DNA of 64,000 nucleotides from JAGIBJ01 sp032119595 (GTDB taxonomy: Bacteria > Actinomycetota > Thermoleophilia > Solirubrobacterales > Solirubrobacteraceae). Of this stretch, positions 25,591-33,957 are shown in pieces; positions within the stretch are counted from its first letter, which is position 1; every line of letters starts with the position of its first letter. The stretch lies in NCBI GenBank assembly GCA_032119595.1, contig JAUMBQ010000001.1:310001-374000 (forward strand). The letters run 5' to 3'. The notes beneath the pieces are model-generated. The model was not told the origin of the DNA and did no database searches. It saw nothing but the letters and a program-made list of their open reading frames with translations. The translations under genes and the position numbers were made by a program.

Positions 25591-25620
25591 GGTTTGGATG
25601 CTCCCCCGATCATCCAAACC
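25591..25620. terminator. 10-bp perfect hairpin downstream of ABC permease gene
   Basis: GGTTTGGATG (25591-25600) and its exact complement CATCCAAACC (25611-25620) around loop CTCCCCCGAT. It lies 157 nt past the leftward permease stop. There is no T-run, so terminator function is tentative. Confidence 0.45.
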
Positions 25621-25776
25621 ACAGTAGGCGGCACTACTACCTGGTCGCAGCGCCGATCTTGTGACGAAACTCGTCGACGCTGGCGCGTTGCCGCTCGTCA
25701 CGCGACGACTCGGGGGACACCACCCCGCGCTTCGGATGGCCTCTGCCATCCTCGACCGCGCCGGGGGAAGCGTCGC

Positions 25777-28329
25777 CTATTGCTGCGTCACCGCCGCCAG
25801 GACGTCGATGCGACTGGCCCGTCGCGCCGGACCAATCGCGGCGACGACGCCCGCGATCGCACTCAGCACGAACAGCACGACGAGCGTGCCCCACGGAATC
25901 GCGAGCACAAAGCCCTCGCTCTCAAGCGGACGCGACACCAGGGCGCCAAAGATCACCCCGATCGCCACGCCGAGCACCGCGCCCATGAGCGAAGTGATCA
26001 CGGCCTCGCCGCGGACGATGCGGCGAATTTGGCGGCGAGACGCGCCCACCGCCCTGAGCATTCCGAGTTCGCGTGTGCGCTCGTAGACGGAGAGCGCCAG
26101 CGTGTTGACGATGCCGAACAGCGCGATCACGACCGACAACGCCAGTAGGACGTAGAACACGTACAGGATCTGATTGACGGCGCCGACCTGCATATCGAGG
26201 AATTCCTTCCTGGTCTGCGGCTCCAAGGTCGGGAAGTCGCGTTCAAGCAGCCCTGCGATCTCGCTGCGCACCACACCGTCGGAGGCGCCTGGCGCGGCGA
26301 CGATGAGCGCCACGGTCACGGTCGGCGTGTCGAACTGGTCGCGAACGACGCGGTCGGTCACGATCACATCGCCGAAGAACTGACCGCGGTCCTCGTAGAG
26401 CCCCCGGACGGTGAAGCTCGTGGGCTCGCCCTTGGCGTTGTAGAGCGCGAAGGTCGAACCGACCGACAGCGACTGCGACTCGGCCCAGTCCTGCTTGAGG
26501 AGCGCATCTTGGGGTGTCAGGCGGCGCAGGGTGTCGTCCGAGCCTTGCGTCCAAGCGACCCGAATGACCTGGGTTGCGACCGCCGGATCCAGCCCTGCCA
26601 GCGAGACGCCCTTCCCGTCCTTCAGCTCGGCTCGCCCACTTCGCAGGCTCGCCGCAGCAGCCACCGACGGCAGCTTCGACACCGCTGGCGCAACGCCCTC
26701 GGGGGTGAGACCGGTCGGGTCGAGCACGACGAAGTCGCCGACGACCGCTTTCTCGAACGCGCCCGAGAACGACGCCTTGAATCCGTTCACGAAGATGGCG
26801 ACGAAGGCCACGAGCGCCACGCCAACCATGAGCGATGCCGCCGTGCCCGCCGTGCGGCCCGGAGACCGCACCGTGTTGCCTTGCGCGATCTTGGCGGCAA
26901 CGCCGCCGGTCCAGCCGAGCGGCCGACCGACCACGGCGGCCAACGGACCAACCAGCAACGGTGAGAGCGTGCCGACGCCGATGAAGACGATCACGGCGCC
27001 CACGCCGAGCAGGATCAGCGACGGTGACACGTCGAGTCCCGCAAAGAGGCCGATGAGCATGAGCGCGAGTCCGAGGATCGAGAACGCGGCCTTGATCCCA
27101 AGGACGAGGTGTCCCTGGCGCTTGGTTGGCGTGACGGTGCCCTCCTGCATCGCCTCCACCGGCGGGACGCGCATGGCCCGCACGGCCGGCGCGAGGCTGG
27201 ACAGCACGGTCACGACCGTCCCGAGCCCGATCGCCACGACGACGGTCCGCACCGCGATCACGGTGCCGGAGCTCGGAAGATCGAGCCCGACCGCGGAGAG
27301 CAGGCCAGAGAGCAGCGGCGCCAACCCAACCCCGGCGGCCAGGCCAAGGATCGAGCCCACGAACCCGAGCGCAAGTGCCTCCGCCACGACCGACCACAGC
27401 ACCTGGCGGCGCGAAGCACCGATCGTGCGAAGCATCCCGAACTCACGGGTGCGCTGCGCGACCGTGATGCTGAAGGTGTTGAAGATGACGAACGAGCCCA
27501 CGAGCAGGGCCACGAGTCCAAAGATCAGCAGCCCGGTGGTGAGGTAGCCAAGGATCTCGGAGAGGTCGGCGGACTGCTCCGCGCGATCTTCCTCACCGGT
27601 GCGCACGATCGCGGCCGATCCAACCGCCTCGCTCACGCGCTGCTTCAGCTCGGCCTGGGTCACGCCGTCGTCCGCCTGCACGAGGATCTCGGCCAACTGC
27701 TTTGGATGGCCAGACAGCGCTTGGGTCTCCGGCAGGCTGAAGGCGGCGAAGATCGCGCCACCAAGAGAACTCGCGCCGCCGAACGTCACGGTGCCGACGA
27801 GCCGGTAGGACCGGACCGTCCCGACGAGGCCTTGCACGCGAACGCGATCGCCGATGGACAGCCCGGCGTTCTTGGCGGCCTGCTCCGAGAGGGCGACCTC
27901 GCCCATCGCCGACGGTGTATCGCCTTTGTGTTCGAAGATGTCGAACCGCGGCGGCGGTGCGGAGAACGCGAGCGTCGGAGCCCCCGTGACCGGGCCGACC
28001 CGCTTTCCGCGATCGTCCACGACCGACACCGGGAACCCGCCGATGCCACCGGCGACGAACTGCACACCGTCCACCCCGCGAACCTTGGCCTCGAGGGTGT
28101 CCGGGAAGTAGGCCAGCGAGGCGCCGAAGCCTTCCTCGGTCTCGGGCGCGATCAGACGCAGGTCGACGTTCTCGCCGCCGGTGGCAACGAGGCGATCGAA
28201 GGACCGGGAGATCGAGTCCGTGAGCACGAACGTGCCGGCGATCAGCGCGACGCCGAGGACGACGGCGAGCAGGGTAAACGCCGTTCGGGCCTTGCGCTCG
28301 CGCAGGCCGCGGAAGGCGAAGCGGTTCAT
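25777..28329 (-). CDS. MacB/FtsX-type ABC transporter permease
   Basis: The protein has 850 residues. It has an N-terminal helix (about 17-36), then a first extracytoplasmic MacB-like core domain (about 40-245). A first FtsX transmembrane unit follows (about 265-385) with VAQRTREFGMLRTIGAS. A central pair of helices (about 410-470) leads to a second core domain (about 495-715). The second FtsX unit (about 725-840) has VYERTRELGMLRAVGAS. The duplicated layout is that of the large DUF214/LolC-like permeases, which do not pump across the bilayer in the classical way but use ATP to move or release lipids, peptides or proteins at the outer face. The upstream ATPase gene overlaps by 4 nt. Confidence 0.93.
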   Translation of the reverse strand: MNRFAFRGLRERKARTAFTLLAVVLGVALIAGTFVLTDSISRSFDRLVATGGENVDLRLIAPETEEGFGASLAYFPDTLEAKVRGVDGVQFVAGGIGGFPVSVVDDRGKRVGPVTGAPTLAFSAPPPRFDIFEHKGDTPSAMGEVALSEQAAKNAGLSIGDRVRVQGLVGTVRSYRLVGTVTFGGASSLGGAIFAAFSLPETQALSGHPKQLAEILVQADDGVTQAELKQRVSEAVGSAAIVRTGEEDRAEQSADLSEILGYLTTGLLIFGLVALLVGSFVIFNTFSITVAQRTREFGMLRTIGASRRQVLWSVVAEALALGFVGSILGLAAGVGLAPLLSGLLSAVGLDLPSSGTVIAVRTVVVAIGLGTVVTVLSSLAPAVRAMRVPPVEAMQEGTVTPTKRQGHLVLGIKAAFSILGLALMLIGLFAGLDVSPSLILLGVGAVIVFIGVGTLSPLLVGPLAAVVGRPLGWTGGVAAKIAQGNTVRSPGRTAGTAASLMVGVALVAFVAIFVNGFKASFSGAFEKAVVGDFVVLDPTGLTPEGVAPAVSKLPSVAAAASLRSGRAELKDGKGVSLAGLDPAVATQVIRVAWTQGSDDTLRRLTPQDALLKQDWAESQSLSVGSTFALYNAKGEPTSFTVRGLYEDRGQFFGDVIVTDRVVRDQFDTPTVTVALIVAAPGASDGVVRSEIAGLLERDFPTLEPQTRKEFLDMQVGAVNQILYVFYVLLALSVVIALFGIVNTLALSVYERTRELGMLRAVGASRRQIRRIVRGEAVITSLMGAVLGVAIGVIFGALVSRPLESEGFVLAIPWGTLVVLFVLSAIAGVVAAIGPARRASRIDVLAAVTQQ

Positions 28330-29069
28330 GCGTTCACCGTGCGCACGGACTTCATGAGCTCAAGGACGGCGTCGGTGTCGCCCGCAGGCCCGTCCCGCAC
28401 GATCTTGCCGTCGGCGAGCACCACGAGCCGGTCGGCGTACGAGGCAGCGTTGGCGTCATGGGTGACCATCACGATGGTCTGCCCAAATTCGTCGGCGGCG
28501 GTGCGCAGGAGCTTCAGCACCTCGGCCGAGGCCGTGGAATCCAGGTTGCCGGTGGGTTCGTCGGCGAAGACGACGGCGGGGCGATGGATCAGCGCACGAG
28601 CGACGGCGACACGCTGCTGCTGGCCGCCGGAGAGTTCGGATGGGCGGTGGTTCAGGCGGTCGGCGATCCCGACCGAGGCCACAAGCTGATCGAACCAGGC
28701 GGGGTCGGGCTCGTTTCCGGCCAACGTGAGCGGCAGGAGGATGTTCTCCTTCGCGTTCAGCACGGGCAGAAGGTTGAACCCCTGGAAGATGGAGCCGATC
28801 CGGTCGCGGCGCAGGCGGGTGAGGTCGGCTTCTCCCAGCGAGGAAAGGTCGGTCTGATCGATGAACACCGACCCGGAGGTCGGTCGATCCAGCCCGGCGA
28901 GCAGGTGCATGAGCGTGGATTTACCGGAGCCAGACGGACCCATCACGGCGGTGTAGCCGCCGGCCGGGAAGTCCACCGTGACGCCCCGCAGGGCCCGCAC
29001 CTCTGCGTCCCCGATTCCGAACGTGCGTGTCAGGTCGACCGCCGAGACAATGGCTTCAGTTGCTGGCAT
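28326..29069 (-). CDS. ABC transporter ATP-binding protein (LolD/MacB type)
   Basis: The protein has 247 residues from ATG 29069. Motifs are Walker A GPSGSGKST, Q-loop in FQGFNLLP, signature LSGGQQQR, Walker B VVFADEPTGNLD and H-loop VTHD. The LolD/MacB subgroup is indicated by the LRGVTVDFPAGGYTAVMGPSG-like start and the DEPTGNLDS motif. It energises the permease encoded by the overlapping downstream gene. The start is close to a likely transcription start and lacks a clear ribosome site, so a leaderless transcript is possible. An upstream in-frame start would add 17 Cys/Gly-rich residues that do not look conserved. Confidence 0.93.
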   Translation of the reverse strand: MPATEAIVSAVDLTRTFGIGDAEVRALRGVTVDFPAGGYTAVMGPSGSGKSTLMHLLAGLDRPTSGSVFIDQTDLSSLGEADLTRLRRDRIGSIFQGFNLLPVLNAKENILLPLTLAGNEPDPAWFDQLVASVGIADRLNHRPSELSGGQQQRVAVARALIHRPAVVFADEPTGNLDSTASAEVLKLLRTAADEFGQTIVMVTHDANAASYADRLVVLADGKIVRDGPAGDTDAVLELMKSVRTVNA

Positions 29070-29197
29070 GAGGCCGATTGTGCCGCACCGATAACCCCCT
29101 CGACAGTGGATTTCGCCCAATCGTCACCGGTAGTTGACCGCGTTGCCGGTCGCGGAGCCGCAGCCGAGCGCACCTGGGAGCGCTACCGCGGCGCGCG

Positions 29198-31495
29198 TTA
29201 GGTCATCTCATCGAGGAGGTCTCGCACGACCTGCTTGAGCTTGTCGGCGGCGAACGGCTTCTCCAGAAAAGCGGTGCGTTCCTGGTCCCTCAGCGCTTCC
29301 GGGGCGAGCACCTTGTGGCTGTAACCCGACATGAAGATCACGCGCAGCTCGGGCCGTGATTCGCGCATGAGCTTCACGAGGTCTGGGCCGACCATCCCGG
29401 GCATGATCACGTCGGTGAGCACGAGATCCACCCGGTGCTCGTCGATCAGCTCGAGCGCCTCGCGGCCGCCGGGAGCGGTCAACACCTCGTAGCCCGCCTT
29501 GACGAGGATCCGCTTCGCGATGGCCCGCACTTCCGGCTCGTCCTCCACGACGAGGACCACTTCACCCCGACCGTCGGGTGCGCCCTTGGCGGCATCTTCG
29601 CGGGCATCGGCGGCCCGGCCCGTGGCGGGCAGGTGGATCTTCACCGAAGTTCCCGTCCCAGCCTCGGAATAGAGCATCACGTGGCCACCTGCGGCGTTCA
29701 CGATGCCGTACACCGTGGCCAGGCCAAGGCCCGTCCCCTCGCCCTTGGGTTTGGTGGTGTAGAACGGCTCGAACGCGCGCTGAAGCACCTCGGGTGGCAT
29801 GCCGACCCCGGAGTCGCTGATGGAGAGCCGCACGTACCGGCCCGCCGCGAGGCCGACGTGGGTCGCGGCGAACGCGCCGTCGAGTTCGGCATTGCCGACC
29901 TCCACGATCAGCCGCCCGCCGTCCGGCATGGCGTCGCGGCCATTGACGGCGAGGTTCACGAGCACCTGCTCCATTTGCCCACGGTCGGCCTCGACGGGCC
30001 ACAGCCCGATCTCGGCGACGACGTCGAGTTCCACCCGCTCGCCAAGGGCGCGCCGAAGGAGGTTCTCCAGGCCGCGCGCGAGTTCACCGAGATCGAACAC
30101 CTCGGGCTGTACCACTTCGCGGCGGCTGAAGATCAGGAGTTGCCGCGTGAGCGCGGCCGCGCGCATCGCGGCCCGGCCGATCTCCTGCACGTCGTCGTGC
30201 TCCTGGGAACCCTCGTGAAGTTCGGCGGTGACGAACTCGGACAGGTTGATGATCACCCCGAGCAGGTTGTTGAAGTCGTGGGCGATCCCTCCGGCGAGCT
30301 GCCCCACGCTTTCCAAGCGGCGCGTCTGGTTGAGTTCCTCTTGCAACTCGCGTTCGCGCTGGCTCTCTGCGCGCTCGGTGATGTCGCGGACGGCGGCGAC
30401 CGCGATCACTCCTGTCTCGGTTTCCAGGCTGGACAGACTGATCTCTGCCGGGAACTCCGAACCGTCCTTGCGGCGCGCGGAGAGTTCGGCGCCGGCACCC
30501 ATCGGGCGGGTCTTCGGATCCGCGAAGTAGCCGTCGCGCAGCTGCGAGTGCCCGGGCTCGAAGCGGTCGGGAACGAGGAGCTCGATGGGCGCGCCGATCA
30601 GCTCGGCCCGGTCGTAGCCAAACAGCACTTCGGCCTGGCGGTTGACGAGGGTAATCCGCCCGTCGCCGTGAACGCCCACGATGCCGTCGGGAGCGAACTC
30701 CAGTAGCGCCTCGAAGGTCCGCTCGGCGCGGCGCTGTGCGGAGATGTCGCGGGCGATCGTCGCCATCCCGATCTCGTCTCCGTGGGCATCTTGCACCGTC
30801 GAGACGGTCAGGACAACGTCGATGCGCGTCCCGTCTTTGCGCATGTGCTGGGCTTCTTGGTCGCGGACCTCTACGACGGTCGGTGGGCCGAGTTCATCGG
30901 CGACCGGCCCCCACTCCAGCAGCGAGACGGATTTCCCCATGACTTCGGCTGCTGAATAGCCGTAGAGCGCTGCGGCGGCGCGGTTCCAGCTCGTGATCAG
31001 GCCGTCGCGGAGATGTCCGATGATCGCGTCGCTCGACGAGTCGACGATCGCGGCCAGCCGGGCTTGGGCCAGTGCGGCTTCGCGGCGTTCGGAGACGTCA
31101 CGGACGGCGACGAGGGCGACCCGCCCCGACGGACCATCGAGCGATGACAGCGAAATCTCGGCCGGGAACTCCGAGCCGTCTTTCCGTTTGCCGGACAGCG
31201 CGAGTTTGTCGCCCATCGGCCGGGTCCGCGGATCGGAGAAGTACTGCCGCCGGTGGCCTGGATGGGCGTCATGGAAGCGATCGGGGACGAGCACGTCGAC
31301 GGACTGGCCGATGAGTTCTCCACGCTGGTAGCCGAAGAGCGTCTCCGTCTGATGGTTCGCGAGCACGATCGCGCCGTCTTCGTCGACCCCCACGATCGCA
31401 TCCGGCGCGAACTCAAGCAGCTGCTCAAACGATGAGCCCGCGTCTTGCGCGCCACTTCCATGCCCGTGTTGCAATGTCTTCCCCCCGGAGACCAA
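29198..31495 (-). CDS. Soluble hybrid histidine kinase with duplicated PAS domain
   Basis: The protein has 765 residues. PAS1 (about 22-135) and PAS3 (about 260-375) are very similar to each other. Both share LLEFAPD, LFGY, LLVPDRF-like segments, the TRPMG motif and RKDGSEFPAEISLSSL. PAS2 (about 140-258) differs. The acceptor helix has H406 in IAHDFNNLLGVIIN. The ATPase domain (about 510-625) has NLAVNGRDAM, DSGVGM and GTGLGLATV. The C-terminal receiver (about 645-762) has phospho-acceptor D695 in LTDVIMPGM and EKPFA. There is no membrane helix, so it senses a cytoplasmic or diffusible signal. It sits 128 nt downstream of the ABC exporter genes. Confidence 0.92.
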   Translation of the reverse strand: MVSGGKTLQHGHGSGAQDAGSSFEQLLEFAPDAIVGVDEDGAIVLANHQTETLFGYQRGELIGQSVDVLVPDRFHDAHPGHRRQYFSDPRTRPMGDKLALSGKRKDGSEFPAEISLSSLDGPSGRVALVAVRDVSERREAALAQARLAAIVDSSSDAIIGHLRDGLITSWNRAAAALYGYSAAEVMGKSVSLLEWGPVADELGPPTVVEVRDQEAQHMRKDGTRIDVVLTVSTVQDAHGDEIGMATIARDISAQRRAERTFEALLEFAPDGIVGVHGDGRITLVNRQAEVLFGYDRAELIGAPIELLVPDRFEPGHSQLRDGYFADPKTRPMGAGAELSARRKDGSEFPAEISLSSLETETGVIAVAAVRDITERAESQRERELQEELNQTRRLESVGQLAGGIAHDFNNLLGVIINLSEFVTAELHEGSQEHDDVQEIGRAAMRAAALTRQLLIFSRREVVQPEVFDLGELARGLENLLRRALGERVELDVVAEIGLWPVEADRGQMEQVLVNLAVNGRDAMPDGGRLIVEVGNAELDGAFAATHVGLAAGRYVRLSISDSGVGMPPEVLQRAFEPFYTTKPKGEGTGLGLATVYGIVNAAGGHVMLYSEAGTGTSVKIHLPATGRAADAREDAAKGAPDGRGEVVLVVEDEPEVRAIAKRILVKAGYEVLTAPGGREALELIDEHRVDLVLTDVIMPGMVGPDLVKLMRESRPELRVIFMSGYSHKVLAPEALRDQERTAFLEKPFAADKLKQVVRDLLDEMT

Positions 31496-31768
31496 GCTCG
31501 ACCGCAGCCGCGCCTGTTTGTCGAGCCCACCCTAGGCGTGCTGACTACACCCGTGGGAAACCCGTCGCAAGGAGACTCGCGGGCGTCCAGGCGACACGGA
31601 CACTGGCGAGGTCCGGGCCACGACCGCCGCCGAAGCACGCGGGGCTGCCGCAGATGACCTGAGTACCTGCCGCGGGCGGGAGTCGGCGCCGGAGAGGTCG
31701 CGTTCGGGCCTTGTCGCACCGACGGAGGCGGGTGGTGCTCGGGGGCTGGCGGGCGCTTGGTGCTTTGG

Positions 31769-32022
31769 TGGGTTGGCGTCGAGTGTTTTGGCGCCAACGG
31801 GCATTGCACCCGGGAATAGGGTGTCTGTTTGACTGACCCCTTGAGACAAACTCACCCCCTATTTTGAGGTGCAGCGTGGCGCCCGGCGTGGACGCGCCAT
31901 TTGGCCGTCGCGAGCCCGACTTCACCGCGGCCGGCGTCGAGTCTTGCCGGCAGGGGCTTCGGCCACCGCCGTCCTCGGTGAAGCCCCGGTTTCGCCGCGG
32001 TCGGCGTCGAGTCTTGCCGGCA
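31769..32022. repeat. Dispersed intergenic repeat, copy B
   Basis: This is the partner of the element at 5234-5490. Its first 104 nt align without gaps to copy A (89 identities by eye). Then come two modules with a 70-nt period, TTCACCGCGG... at 31921 and TTCGCCGCGG... at 31991, each ending in GGCGTCGAGTCTTGCCGGCA. The core GGCGTCGAGT also occurs in the leading block, so it appears three times. The first block has a weaker hairpin than copy A (13 of 16 positions). It lies between the divergent-facing start of a kinase gene and tRNA-Thr. Confidence 0.8.
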
Positions 32023-32040
32023 CCGCAGGCCCCACAAACG

Positions 32041-32070
32041 CAGAAGGCCCCGCGTTCGCGGAGCCTTCTG
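32041..32070 (-). terminator. Hairpin terminator downstream of tRNA-Thr
   Basis: CAGAAGGC (32041-32048) pairs with GCCTTCTG (32063-32070). Inside, CCGC/GCGG closes a four-base loop, with a single C-A mismatch. On the minus strand it starts 6 nt after the tRNA 3' end and is followed by CGTTTGTG, a weak T-rich tail. Confidence 0.75.
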
Positions 32071-32075
32071 ACCTA

Positions 32076-32147
<72 letters not shown>

Positions 32148-32317
32148 GGGCTGCGGAAAGGATAGCGAGCCTTTCCGCCGGGCGTCGTCGACGCTCAACG
32201 GAGCCGTTCCTTCGGCAGGCTCGACGGCTGTCTGGAGGCCTGCACCGTCCGGACGAGTCCAGCGTCTTCGCGCCGAACTGATCCGGCGGGTATCCGAGAA
32301 CCGCATACTCCGGTGAG

Positions 32318-33439
32318 ATGCCCGCCACCGTTCGCCAGCCCCGCACCCAAAAACGGAGTGATGAGCGGCGCCAGCGCGTGCGCCGTCGGGAGCGCATCCC
32401 GGTGGTGCGGGGCATCCAGACCGGCGTTCCCGCGCACGAGGCGCTGCAGGCGGACGTGAAGCGCATCGCCACCGACGAGTTCCCGGACACGTTTCGATCC
32501 GAGGCCATGCTGGCGGTGTTCGACAACGCCGCCATCGACGCGCGCCACTTCGCGCGTCCGCTGGAGTGGTACGCCCAGCCACGCACGTTTGCCGAGAAGA
32601 ACGCCGTGTACGTCGAAGAGGCACTCGCGCTGTCGGAGCGACTTGCGACCCAGGCGCTCGACGATGCCGGGATCACGCCGCAGGACGTCGACGCCATCGT
32701 GTTCGTCTCCAGCACCGGCGTGAGCACCCCCAGCCTCGACGCGTATCTCATGCAGCGCATGGGCATCTCGCCCGGAGCCGCCCGGCTCCCGCTGTGGGGT
32801 CTCGGCTGCGCCGGCGGCGCCGCCGGACTGGCCCGCGCCTCCGACATGGTGCGCGCCGGCTACCGCAACGTGCTGCTGATCGCCGTGGAGTTCTGCAGCC
32901 TGACCTTCGTGCTGGGCGACGACTCCAAGAGCAACTTCATCGGCACCGCCCTCTTCGGCGACGGCGGAGCGGCGCTCGTGCTCGGCCCCGAGACCGACGC
33001 CGACGCGGGCCTGATGCGCATTGAGCACACCCACAGTGCGCTGCTCAACGACACTGCGCCTCTGACCGGTTGGGATGTCGTCGAGGACGGCTTCAAGCTG
33101 CGCCTCTCCAAAGACATCCCGGCGATGGTGCTCCGTGCTCTGCGCCCGGCCGTGGATGCATCACTCGCCACCGGCGGTTGGACCCTGGACGGGGTCGATA
33201 CGATCGCCGTTCACCCCGGCGGCACGAAGGTCATCGAGGCCTACCAAGCCGTCCTCGGACTGGATACCGCGATGCTCGACACGTCACGCGAGACCTTGCG
33301 CGAGCACGGCAACATGAGCAGCCCGACCGTGCTCTTCGCGCTGGAGCGTGCGCTTCGCTCGAGCCCACGCGGCCGCGGCCTCATCAGTGCCACCGGCCCC
33401 GGCTTCAGCGTCGAGCACCTGCTCGTCAAGTTCCCATGA
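32318..33439 (+). CDS. Type III polyketide synthase (chalcone/stilbene synthase family)
   Basis: The protein has 373 residues. The catalytic triad is complete: C164 in LWGLGCAGGAAGL, H299 in VHPGGTKVIEAY and N332 in HGNMSSPTVLFAL. The N-terminal 25 residues are basic and may not be part of the fold; ATG 32318 is kept for lack of a better start. The family condenses acyl-CoA starters with malonyl-CoA to alkylpyrones, alkylresorcinols or similar products in the cytoplasm. The ICMT-like methyltransferase gene overlaps its stop by 4 nt, a pairing known from BpsA/BpsB in Bacillus, where the product is a pyrone methyl ether. A related O-methylated polyketide is a reasonable inference. Confidence 0.93.
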   Translation: MPATVRQPRTQKRSDERRQRVRRRERIPVVRGIQTGVPAHEALQADVKRIATDEFPDTFRSEAMLAVFDNAAIDARHFARPLEWYAQPRTFAEKNAVYVEEALALSERLATQALDDAGITPQDVDAIVFVSSTGVSTPSLDAYLMQRMGISPGAARLPLWGLGCAGGAAGLARASDMVRAGYRNVLLIAVEFCSLTFVLGDDSKSNFIGTALFGDGGAALVLGPETDADAGLMRIEHTHSALLNDTAPLTGWDVVEDGFKLRLSKDIPAMVLRALRPAVDASLATGGWTLDGVDTIAVHPGGTKVIEAYQAVLGLDTAMLDTSRETLREHGNMSSPTVLFALERALRSSPRGRGLISATGPGFSVEHLLVKFP

Positions 33440-33957
33440 AGCCCGCATCTGCCGCGCGACTCCTGGCCGCCGGGCTCGTGGTCCAGCGGCTCGGTGAGGT
33501 CCGGTGGGCCAAACGCAACGAACAGCGCGCCCGAGCCGCAGGCGCGGTCGAGTTCGGCGCCAGCCACTATCCCGCCTTCTTCGTGCTGCATCCGGCATGG
33601 TTGGTCGGGCTACTCGCGGAAAGCCGGCATGCGGACGCGCCCGCCCGGCTCGGCTGGCTCGCAGCCGTCGTGCTGATGCAGCCTGCGCGGCTGCTGACGA
33701 TGCGTCTCCTCGGCGACCAGTGGACCACCCGAATCCTCATCACCCCGGGAGCGCCACGGGTCACGCGCGGCATTTACCGTTGGGCCAAGCACCCGGCCTA
33801 CGCGGTCGTCACGCTCGAGCTGCTCGCCGCGCCAATCGCGGTCCGCGCGCCTCGCACAGCGGTGCTCGCCACGGTCGCCAACGCCATCCTGCTCGGCCGG
33901 TTCAGGATCCCTGCGGAGAACGAGGCCGAGCGGACCCGGACCCCGGCGACAGGCTGA
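33436..33957 (+). CDS. Isoprenylcysteine carboxyl methyltransferase (ICMT)-family membrane methyltransferase
   Basis: The protein has 173 residues with four to five hydrophobic helices. The family signature is visible as RGIYRWAKHPAYAV followed by the C-terminal acidic/basic end RIPAENEAER. The family uses SAM at the membrane. Bacterial members paired with type III polyketide synthases methylate the polyketide product. Translation is coupled to the synthase (ATGA overlap). Its 3' end overlaps the 3' end of the convergent glycosyltransferase gene by 56 nt, so both C-termini are encoded in the same DNA. Confidence 0.88.
   Translation: MKPASAARLLAAGLVVQRLGEVRWAKRNEQRARAAGAVEFGASHYPAFFVLHPAWLVGLLAESRHADAPARLGWLAAVVLMQPARLLTMRLLGDQWTTRILITPGAPRVTRGIYRWAKHPAYAVVTLELLAAPIAVRAPRTAVLATVANAILLGRFRIPAENEAERTRTPATG

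Larger units (their letters stand above)
25424..25776. other. Gene-free interval, 353 nt, with direct repeats and a hairpin
   Basis: It holds three 13-nt direct repeats (25471-25509) upstream of the beta-helix gene and a 10-bp hairpin (25591-25620) downstream of the ABC permease gene. A leftward 108-aa open frame spans it but has shadow-like composition and no ribosome site, so I do not call it. Confidence 0.5.
31496..32075. other. Gene-free interval, 580 nt, mostly dispersed repeat copy B
   Basis: Apart from repeat copy B (31769-32022) and the tRNA terminator hairpin (32041-32070) I see nothing supportable. The part 31496-31760 must contain the promoter of the leftward hybrid kinase. Open frames here on both strands are shadow-like. 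Confidence 0.6.

Noticed and set aside
25423..25749. Minus-strand 108-codon frame in the gap upstream of the beta-helix gene
   Set aside because: No ribosome site, low-complexity Ala/Arg/Ser composition, and it runs through the hairpin and direct repeats.
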